A DNA stretch of 8,488 nt, from the NCBI GenBank assembly GCA_030040475.1, contig JASHTQ010000008.1:1-8488 (forward strand), given 5' to 3'. Under the pieces are notes generated by a model. The model saw nothing but the letters and a program-made list of their open reading frames with translations, searched no databases and was not told the DNA's origin. The position numbers and the translations under genes were made by a program. Shown in pieces: positions 1-4,468 of this stretch; the stretch's first letter is position 1; every line of letters begins with the position of its first letter. This DNA is from Streptosporangiaceae bacterium. GTDB lineage: Bacteria; Actinomycetota; Actinomycetes; Streptosporangiales; Streptosporangiaceae.

Positions 1-2
1 GC

Positions 3-269
3 CGGTTCTGCTCCGTGACCGCCGCCTTCGGCGCCTTCGACCTGGACCTCCGCGCCGCCGTGCCGAGCCAGCAGGAGATCACCCTGACAATTTGGAGCCT
101 CGCCGCGCGGGTCGCGATCACCGTCCCGCCCCGCTGGCGCGTCAGCAACCAGGTTCTCGTCCTCGGCAGCCGCGAGGCCATGCCCGACCGCGACGGCTCC
201 CCGACCGAGCCATTGCTCCGAGTCCGCGGCACCTGCCTAGGCGGGTCCTTCCGCCTAGCCCAGGCCTGA
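3..269 (+). CDS. C-terminal fragment of a DUF1707/LiaF-like (cell wall-active antibiotic response) protein
   Basis: This is the 3' end of a gene that begins before the window. The open frame runs from base 3 to the TGA at 267-269 (88 codons). The residues read FGAFDLDLRAA, then ITVPPRWRV, then PLLRVRGTCLGGSFRL. This is the layout of the C-terminal beta-rich domain in LiaF/YvqF and actinobacterial DUF1707 proteins: an F-G-x-x-D-L-D-L-R strand, an 'I-x-V-P-x-x-W-x-V' turn and a terminal 'L-R-V-R-G-x-x-x-G-G' strand. Those proteins usually carry an N-terminal SHOCT-like or membrane part, here outside the window. In Firmicutes LiaF restrains an envelope-stress sensor kinase; the role of actinobacterial versions is poorly known. 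An internal GTG at 15 would give an 84-residue protein, but the conserved domain already begins there, so a truncated start is unlikely. Family assignment is from recalled motifs only. Confidence 0.6.
   Translation, partial: RFCSVTAAFGAFDLDLRAAVPSQQEITLTIWSLAARVAITVPPRWRVSNQVLVLGSREAMPDRDGSPTEPLLRVRGTCLGGSFRLAQA
232..264. repeat. Inverted repeat (hairpin) at the 3' end of the LiaF-like gene
   Basis: An 8-bp perfect stem CTAGGCGG (237-244) / CCGCCTAG (251-258) encloses a 6-nt loop. It is flanked by a further CCTG (232-235) / CAGG (261-264) pairing separated by small bulges. It covers the last codons of the gene and ends 3 bp before the stop. No T-run follows, so it is not a textbook intrinsic terminator. 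It could still slow polymerase or protect a 3' end. Confidence 0.45.
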
Positions 270-637
270 ACCCAGAGCCTCCGCGGCCGCCTAGCCGATC
301 GCTGCGGACCCGGCTGACCGAGAAGGAACTAAACCAACGGTGCAAACACGTCGTCCGCTGCTACAGCAGTCCCCGGAACTCGTCGACGGTGACACCCGCC
401 GTCTCTCATCATCGTCTATCTCACGCACGCGTAGCCGTTAGGCTAGGTCACCGGCCCACTGTCGGCGATCGGCGCCCCCGCAGAAATCCTCGGCGACATG
501 GCACTTCGAGCCCCGGAAGCTGCGCCTCACCATGTACTCGACAAGAACGAGACTGCCCGTGACTGCAGCTGAGCTCGATTACTCGCCGCCCGCGGGACCT
601 CGATGTAAGGGTACGATCACGACTGAGGAGGTGGAGA
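270..637. other. Intergenic stretch without a convincing gene
   Basis: No open frame here shows a start with a ribosome binding site or recognisable protein sequence on either strand. The longer frames are Arg/Pro-rich readings typical of random high-GC DNA. Visible small features are a second copy of the CCGCCTAG word near 287-294, a short dyad TAGCC/GGCTA at 432-445, and the Shine-Dalgarno of the next ORF. A TACGAT at 612-617 could act as a -10 box, but I see no matching -35, so no promoter is claimed. Confidence 0.5.
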
Positions 638-820
638 ATGAATGCTGATGGGCCTTCCCCTGACGATGTGCGCTTCCCGCGCCAGCCTGAAGGCAGCAGC
701 GAGCCGCCGTGGTCACCGTTGGCACCGCCCGCGCCCGCGTACGGAGGGCCGCCGCCCAGATTTGATTCTCTGCCCTCCCGGTTGCTGGCAAGGCTTCGGT
801 CGTTGTTCGGCCGGCGGTGA
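638..820 (+). CDS. Small Pro-rich protein, candidate partner peptide of the downstream radical SAM enzyme
   Basis: This is a 60-residue ORF starting at ATG 638, with AGGAGG at 626-631 and an ideal 6-nt spacer, which is the main support for it being real. The N-terminal half is acidic and polar. The middle (residues 23-44) is Pro-rich and holds W25, Y35 and F42 in W-S-P, Y-G-G and F-D-S contexts. Residues 45-60 form a cationic amphipathic tail rich in Leu and Arg, ending in Arg-Arg. There are no Cys residues, no signal peptide and no membrane segment. I do not recognise a family. It lies 197 bp upstream of a radical SAM/SPASM gene with no other gene between, so it may be a RiPP-type precursor. 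That is inference, because no leader motif of a known class is visible. A competing frame begins at ATG 642 and runs to 995 (117 codons, Cys-containing), but its start is less well spaced from the Shine-Dalgarno and it resembles nothing I know. Confidence 0.4.
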   Translation: MNADGPSPDDVRFPRQPEGSSEPPWSPLAPPAPAYGGPPPRFDSLPSRLLARLRSLFGRR

Positions 821-1017
821 TCGGCTTCTGATGCGTGCGGACCCGGCCGGAAGAAGCGGTGGCGACCGGGTTTCCCAATGGCATGCGAACAATTTCCAGT
901 TTGGCATCGACTGGGACCACCTGCACCCTGGGCCAAGCGCGGTAATGACTGCAGCGTGGTGGCCATGTGCCGTCGTGGCAGTCCACTGCGGCTGATTGAT
1001 CTTCGACCTGCTCGGGG

Positions 1018-2166
1018 GTGAGGGCCATGCGGCGAGCATATGCCGTGTGGGAGCTAACGCTTGCCTGCAATCTGGCGTGTGTGCACTGCGGCTCCCGGGC
1101 AGGCACCGGCCGCGAAGGGGAGCTGTCAACTGACGAGGCTCTCGACCTCGTGCATCAGCTTGCGGAGGTCGGCATCACCGAGGTGACGCTGATCGGAGGC
1201 GAGGCCTTCATGCGCCGCGACTGGCTCGTTATCGCGGCGGAGGTCGCGCGCCAAGGGATGGCCTGCACGGTGACTACCGGTGGGTACAGGCTGACCAGGG
1301 GGATGGCCGAGCGGATGCGGGAGGCCGGTATCCGTCAGGCATCGGTTTCTGTCGACGGCCTGGAGATCACCCACGATCGCCTGCGCGGCAAGCTGGGATC
1401 CTGGCAGTCGTGCTGGCGCACGATCGGGCACCTCAAGAGCGCCGGAATCCGGGCGACGTGCAACACCCAGATCAACCGCCTTACCGCCTCGGAGTTGCTG
1501 CCGCTTTATGAGCTGCTGGTCGGAGCCGGCGTCGGCGCCTGGCAGGTGCAGATGACCGTGCCGATGGGCAATGCCGCCGATAACGCCGAGCTACTGTTGC
1601 AACCGCCCGACCTTCTTCAGGTTTTTCCCACGCTGGCCGAAATCGCCAGGCGCGGGAGACGGGACGGCCTGATGTTGTTTCCAGGCAACAACGTCGGCTA
1701 CTACGGCCCGTACGAGAAGGTGCTGCATAGCGCGGAGCAATCCGCCCGATGGCAGGGCTGCCAAGCCGGGGTGTCGACGCTTGGCATCGAAGCTGACGGG
1801 ACGATCAAAGGCTGCCCGTCCCTTCCTACTGCGGCGTACGCGGGCGGCAACATCCGCGATCGGTCTTTGAAGGACATCGTCCGTAGCTCACCGGAGCTGA
1901 ACATGAACATGTCGGCCGGCACGCCGGAGGGAATCGATCACCTCTGGGGATTCTGCGCAGAATGCGAGCACGCCCCAGCATGCCGGGGTGGCTGCTCATG
2001 GACCGCTCACACCTTCTTCGGGCGCCGCGGGAACAACCCCTACTGTCACCACCGTGCGCTCGTCAACCAGCGCCGGGGTGTGCGTGAACGACTTGAGCTG
2101 GTCGAGCCGGCTCCGGGACGGCCATTCGATCACGGAGTTTTCCAGATCGTCGAAGAACCGATCTGA
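1018..2166 (+). CDS. Radical SAM/SPASM domain protein, Y-X(10)-GDL-associated-like subfamily
   Basis: The radical SAM motif CX3CX2C (C17, C21, C24, inside WELTLACNLACVHC) binds the 4Fe-4S cluster that cleaves S-adenosylmethionine, and LIGGE at about residue 60 is the GGE SAM-binding strand. The C-terminal SPASM domain carries two further clusters: C248 and C266, the CX2CX5CX3C set C313/C316/C322/C326, and C343 in NNPYCHH. All ligand cysteines are present and the gene is full length (382 codons). Stretches such as PGNNVGYYGPYE, TLGIEADGTIKGCPSLP and PFDHGVF match my memory of the Y-X(10)-GDL-associated radical SAM family (TIGR03913), whose substrate is not established. SPASM enzymes commonly modify ribosomal peptides or mature enzymes. 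ATG 1027, preceded by GGGGGTGAGG, is an equally good or better start than GTG 1018; an in-frame stop at 997 rules out anything earlier. No RRE domain, protease or transporter lies beside it. The only nearby candidate substrate is the 60-residue ORF upstream. Confidence 0.88.
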   Translation: MRAMRRAYAVWELTLACNLACVHCGSRAGTGREGELSTDEALDLVHQLAEVGITEVTLIGGEAFMRRDWLVIAAEVARQGMACTVTTGGYRLTRGMAERMREAGIRQASVSVDGLEITHDRLRGKLGSWQSCWRTIGHLKSAGIRATCNTQINRLTASELLPLYELLVGAGVGAWQVQMTVPMGNAADNAELLLQPPDLLQVFPTLAEIARRGRRDGLMLFPGNNVGYYGPYEKVLHSAEQSARWQGCQAGVSTLGIEADGTIKGCPSLPTAAYAGGNIRDRSLKDIVRSSPELNMNMSAGTPEGIDHLWGFCAECEHAPACRGGCSWTAHTFFGRRGNNPYCHHRALVNQRRGVRERLELVEPAPGRPFDHGVFQIVEEPI

Positions 2167-2264
2167 GCGCCTAAGCTCATCGCCCTAGGGGCACAATCGC
2201 GCTTGAGGCTGAAGGGCGGACACGATTACTCAGCGGGTCGTCCCGGAGCTCCGCATTGCTGCTT

Positions 2265-2278
2265 CCTGACATGTCAGG
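2265..2278. promoter_or_regulatory. Perfect 14-bp palindrome, possible operator
   Basis: CCTGACATGTCAGG reads identically on both strands with no spacer. Its length and symmetry fit a dimeric regulator's operator. It sits about 100 bp downstream of the radical SAM gene and about 100 bp upstream of the AraC-like remnant, so it may be the surviving control site of a gene now lost. No promoter boxes are clear around it. Confidence 0.3.
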
Positions 2279-2375
2279 GCAGGCCAGACGATGCAGGCCG
2301 AGCTTCACCCGTCGCGGACTACCTCCTGCGGAACGCATAAGCGCCGACATCGACGAGCTGGCTTCTGCGCCGGCC

Positions 2376-2475
2376 CGCGACCGGACGGACCGCGAGTACG
2401 CGCGCCGCTCGACGTCCCGGCGCTCGCCCGTATGGCACTGATGTCGCCGGCGCACTTCAGCCGCCGCTCCCGCGT
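2376..2475 (+). pseudogene. Remnant of an AraC-family transcriptional regulator (HTH region)
   Basis: Reading from 2376 gives RDRTDREYAR. After a shift of frame at about 2402-2405 the sequence continues as PLDVPALARMALMSPAHFSRR, ending near 2470. Joined together, this is the start of the DNA-binding domain of actinobacterial AraC/XylS regulators: 'RDxxDREYARPLDVxALAR' followed by the first recognition helix 'MSPAHFSRRFR'. Beyond 2475 the expected continuation (GETPYxYLMTRRIERA and the second HTH) is absent in all forward frames, and no credible start codon precedes it. It is therefore broken by at least one frameshift and truncated. An unrelated open frame could resemble this by chance, but a run of about 30 matching residues across one frameshift makes that unlikely. 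Confidence 0.5.
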
Positions 2476-2647
2476 CGACAGGGTGCAGCACCCCGGACAC
2501 GTAAGAGGGGACCGCGCCGACTGTGCAGGCATCGGGCCTGCCCGGAGGCTGGCCGTCGAAGCGACGGTCGGCGTGTGACGGACGCGTCCGCGTCCCCGGC
2601 CGTCCCGGTACGCCGCCGGCGTCACACCAGCCGCGCGGGGTTCCCGG

Positions 2648-2733
2648 TTACCGCGGTGGATCGGTGCTTGGCGGTAGATCGGAGGGACTATGGTGCACCC
2701 TTTCGGACACGGAGCACCGATCCACCGCGATAA
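2648..2733. repeat. Long imperfect inverted repeat with 44-nt spacer
   Basis: The left arm CGCGGTGGATCGGTGCT (2652-2668) and right arm AGCACCGATCCACCGCG (2713-2729) are perfect reverse complements over 17 bp. After one mismatched pair, TTA (2648-2650) also pairs with TAA (2731-2733). The intervening 44 nt holds a partial direct copy of the arm (GGTAGATCGG, 2673-2682) and a short GGTGC that could pair alternatively with the right arm. The element lies in non-coding decayed DNA. It could be a miniature inverted-repeat element, a structured RNA/hairpin, or end sequence left by a mobile element. No T-run follows, so a simple terminator is unlikely. Confidence 0.55.
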
Positions 2734-2744
2734 TCCGCTCCCAT

Positions 2745-2783
2745 AAGCGGCAAAACGGCGCAAAGCGGACCTCGCCAAAGCGG
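2745..2783. repeat. Cluster of AAGCGG-like short repeats
   Basis: AAGCGG occurs at 2745-2750, AAACGG at 2753-2758, and AAGCGG again at 2763-2768 and 2778-2783, all in one orientation. Start-to-start spacings are 8, 10 and 15 bp. The cluster directly follows the long inverted repeat. Four hexamer-like copies in 39 bp may be a protein-binding cluster, or chance enrichment in this lower-complexity stretch. Confidence 0.25.
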
Positions 2784-2889
2784 AAGCTCACCCCCGACCA
2801 GTCGTTCTTCCGGGACCTGCGGCACACGCGCCTCACAAGAGTTGGCCAGACGGCATACCGAGCCGGAGGTCAAATGCCGGTCAGCGAGG

Positions 2890-2956
2890 TTGGGATTTAA
2901 TATGGGATTCTGATTAGCAGAGATTCGCATCCCAATACGGTATTGTTACGGAGCTC
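2890..2956 (+). promoter_or_regulatory. Promoter/operator region of the mazEF-like pair
   Basis: This is an AT-rich island in otherwise GC-rich DNA immediately before the antitoxin gene. It contains a perfect 13-bp palindrome CAATACGGTATTG (2933-2945, one central base), an inverted pair TTGGGAT (2890-2896) / ATCCCAA (2929-2935), and a near-direct copy GGGATT at 2904-2909. A TAATAT at 2898-2903 is a possible -10 box. The antitoxin ribosome binding site CGGAG (2949-2953) follows. MazE-type ribbon-helix-helix antitoxins normally repress their own operon by binding such palindromes; that this one does so is inferred. Confidence 0.5.
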
Positions 2957-3189
2957 ATGACCATTCAGATCGCGGTCGGACTGCCAGCTGAGGCCGTGGA
3001 ATTCCTGGACCGCCTGGTCGCCGAGAAGAAGGCCGCCAGCCGCGCGAAGATCGTCGCGCGCTGGAACGCGAGTGCCGTCGCGAGATGGCCGCCAGGGATG
3101 CTGCCATCCTGGCCGAATCCAGCGAGGACGCAGATCTTGCCGAGTTCATCCGGTACATGACCGGTCACCCGGTGGACCCAGATCGGTGA
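2957..3189 (+). pseudogene. MazE-like ribbon-helix-helix antitoxin, frameshifted
   Basis: ATG 2957 follows CGGAG with a 3-nt gap. The frame opens with MTIQIAVGLPAEAVEFLDRLV and continues through AAEKKAASRAKIVAR-type sequence, the ribbon-helix-helix N-terminus of a MazE-type antitoxin (beta strand with alternating residues, then two helices). Near 3055-3061, in a CGCGCGC tract, the expected sequence moves to another frame. There it reads LERECRREMAARDAAILAE, then SEDADLAEFIRYMTGHPVDPDR, stopping at TGA 3187-3189. The restored protein would be about 77 residues, normal for the family. As written, the ATG frame runs off into unrelated sequence and ends at about 3160. The shift fits loss of 4 bp (two GC units) or 1 bp. 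The stop overlaps the toxin GTG by 4 bp, a coupling typical of antitoxin-toxin operons. A sequencing error in the GC tract is the main alternative to a true pseudogene. Confidence 0.7.
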
Positions 3190-3527
3190 GGCCGATCCAC
3201 ATCGCTCACCTGGACAAGGCGCGTCCGGTGTTGGTGCTGACGCGTGAACTCGTGCTTCCTCGTCGGCAGCAGGTTACGGTGGCGCCGATAACCACGACCA
3301 TCCGGGGCCTGTCGACCGAGGTCCCGGATGGCCCGGCCAACGGCATCGGCCACGAATCGGTGGTGAGCTGCGACAACATCGTCACCATAAATAAAGCTGC
3401 GCTCGGCGAACGGATCGGCTACCTGTTCCCGCCGCAAGAAACCCTCTCACCTCCGCTACCCACGCTGCCTTCGACCTCGAATAGCGGCTGCCGTTTCGCG
3501 CAGCATCGTGCATCCAGCGTGTCGTAA
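3186..3527 (+). CDS. PemK/MazF-family toxin (endoribonuclease) with frameshifted C-terminus
   Basis: GTG 3186 overlaps the antitoxin stop by GTGA, so translation is probably coupled. Residues 1-85 follow the MazF fold: the N-terminal strand RPIHIAHLDKARPVLVLTRE, then QQVTVAPITTTIRGLSTEV, VVSCDNIVTINKAALGERIGYL. R40 and T36-T38 lie in the conserved APITxTIRG segment, and C62-D63 in the usual SCDNxxT turn. MazF toxins cut mRNA (sometimes tRNA or rRNA) at short motifs and are neutralised by the partner antitoxin. From about residue 86 the frame departs from the family. The alternative frame reads LTSATHAAFDLE and stops at TAG 3482-3484, which is the standard MazF ending, so one base appears lost near 3436-3445. 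As written, the last 28 residues are aberrant and the protein is 113 residues instead of about 99. Loss of the C-terminal helix may weaken folding or dimerisation. It could also be annotated as a pseudogene. Confidence 0.75.
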   Translation: MRPIHIAHLDKARPVLVLTRELVLPRRQQVTVAPITTTIRGLSTEVPDGPANGIGHESVVSCDNIVTINKAALGERIGYLFPPQETLSPPLPTLPSTSNSGCRFAQHRASSVS

Positions 3528-3540
3528 ACTGCGCACAAAC
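3493..3540. promoter_or_regulatory. Imperfect inverted repeat upstream of the DeoR gene, possible operator
   Basis: GTTTCGCGCAG (3493-3503) and CTGCGCACAAAC (3529-3540) pair over GCGCAG/CTGCGC and GTTT/AAAC with a small asymmetric interruption. The right arm ends 16 bp before the DeoR start. Its position suits autoregulation, but no clear -35/-10 pair accompanies it. Confidence 0.25.
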
Positions 3541-3556
3541 GAGCCAGGAGGCGTCC

Positions 3557-4342
3557 GTGTCCAGGTATCAGCGGTGGAACGCGCTGCTTGACCAGATGGC
3601 CGCCGACGGGCAGCTCACGGTTGCCGAGGCGGCCGAGGCGCTTGGCGTGTCGCAGGCGACCATCCGCCGGGACATGGATCAGCTTGCCAGCCAGCAGCTG
3701 GTGACAAGGACACGGGGCGGCGCGATCGCCGGCCAGGTCTCCTACGACCTGCCGCTGCGGTACAAGACCGCGCGGCACGCCGCGGAAAAGCAGCGCATCG
3801 GCCGTGCCGCGGCCGCGCTCGTCGACCCGGGCGCCGCGGTGGCGCTGAACGGCGGCACCACGACGAGCGAGGTGGCGCGCGCCCTGGCCACCCGCCCCGA
3901 CCTGGCCGGAGGCACGGGAACGCCGGCCGTCACCGTGGTCACCAACGCCATGAACATAGCCAACGAGCTGGCCGTCCGCCCGCACGTCAAGATCGTGGTG
4001 ACCGGCGGCGTCACCCGCGGCGAGTCCTACGAGCTGATCGGGCCGTTCGCCACCCTGGTGCTCGCCGAGCTGACCCTGGACTGGGCCATCCTCGGCGCGG
4101 ACGCGCTGGACGCGCGCGCCGGGGCGGCCGCCCATCACGAGGGCGAGGCCAGCATCAATCACCTCATGGCCACCCGAGCGGAGCAGGTGATGATCGTCGC
4201 CGACCACTCCAAGCTTGGCCAGCGCGCGTTCGCGCGGATGTGCGCCGTGGACGAGATCGACGTCATCGTCACCGACACCGGCGCCCCGGCCGAATCGCTC
4301 GTCCCCTTCACCGAGCGCGGCATCCGCGTCGTCACCGCCTGA
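3557..4342 (+). CDS. DeoR/GlpR-family transcriptional repressor (AgaR-like)
   Basis: GTG 3557 follows AGGAGG at 3546-3551 with a 5-nt spacer. The 261-residue product has normal family length. Residues 20-56 are the DeoR winged helix-turn-helix: LTVAEAAEALGVSQATIRRDMDQL, then the wing with TRTRGGA. The C-terminal DeoRC sensor domain, related to ribose-5-phosphate isomerase folds, shows NGGTTTSEVAR at 98-108, VVTNAMNIANELA near 130 and VTGGVTRGESYELIGP near 150-165. The NGGTTT loop is where phosphorylated sugars bind. The family typically represses sugar operons until a sugar phosphate binds. The next genes encode an SIS-domain sugar-phosphate enzyme and NagA, so the likely effector is an amino-sugar phosphate (GlcNAc-6-P, GalNAc-6-P or a hexosamine-6-P). 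The gene is on the same strand, 126 bp upstream of the SIS gene, with a separate promoter between. Confidence 0.9.
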   Translation: MSRYQRWNALLDQMAADGQLTVAEAAEALGVSQATIRRDMDQLASQQLVTRTRGGAIAGQVSYDLPLRYKTARHAAEKQRIGRAAAALVDPGAAVALNGGTTTSEVARALATRPDLAGGTGTPAVTVVTNAMNIANELAVRPHVKIVVTGGVTRGESYELIGPFATLVLAELTLDWAILGADALDARAGAAAHHEGEASINHLMATRAEQVMIVADHSKLGQRAFARMCAVDEIDVIVTDTGAPAESLVPFTERGIRVVTA

Positions 4343-4405
4343 GGTTCACCCCGGCCCGGCGCTCCCGCACCGCAATCCGGCCACGCCACTCCAGCAAAAC
4401 TGATC

Positions 4406-4450
4406 TATAATGCTCGTATAAAGCTTCTATCGAGCAAAATCATGCAAATT
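4406..4450 (+). promoter_or_regulatory. Promoter and candidate DeoR operator of the amino-sugar operon
   Basis: A consensus TATAAT -10 box lies at 4406-4411 in a conspicuously AT-rich island. Overlapping its last base is a 26-bp dyad: arms TGCTCG (4411-4416) and CGAGCA (4431-4436), centred on the palindrome AAGCTT (4421-4426). GCAAAAT (4434-4440) and GCAAATT (4444-4450) follow, one helical turn apart. A repressor on this dyad would cover the -10 and start point, matching control by the neighbouring DeoR protein. No good -35 is visible (4383-4388 reads ACGCCA), suggesting activator help or a weak promoter. The operator assignment is inference from position and symmetry. Confidence 0.5.
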
Positions 4451-4468
4451 GAGTGACCTGGAGCAGCG

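Larger units (their letters stand above)
2167..2956. other. 790-bp decayed accessory stretch with gene remnants and repeats
   Basis: No intact gene is convincing here. Several frames of 60-157 codons are open on both strands, but they lack ribosome binding sites and read as Arg/Pro/Ala-rich shadow sequence. Recognisable pieces, annotated separately, are a 14-bp palindrome at 2265-2278, an AraC-type helix-turn-helix fragment near 2376-2475, an 86-bp inverted-repeat element at 2648-2733, an AAGCGG cluster at 2745-2783 and the AT-rich control region of the toxin-antitoxin pair at 2890-2956. On the minus strand near 2600-2640 the reading GVTPAAYR looks like the tail of an AraC protein, which may be coincidence. 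The mixture of scraps looks like a site of past insertion and decay. Confidence 0.5.

Noticed and set aside
579..1129. Minus-strand frames opposite the small ORF and the start of the radical SAM gene, one beginning MALTPEQVEDQ
   Set aside because: The N-terminus looks plausible, but it starts inside the radical SAM gene, lacks a clear ribosome binding site and degrades into low-complexity sequence. No family recognised.
3072..3185. Earlier ATG for the toxin frame at 3072
   Set aside because: It reads as shadow of the antitoxin gene; the MazF fold starts at GTG 3186, which overlaps the antitoxin stop.
3419..4207. 262-codon minus-strand frame opposite the DeoR gene
   Set aside because: Antisense shadow of a clear DeoR repressor; Gly/Arg/His-rich with no motif.
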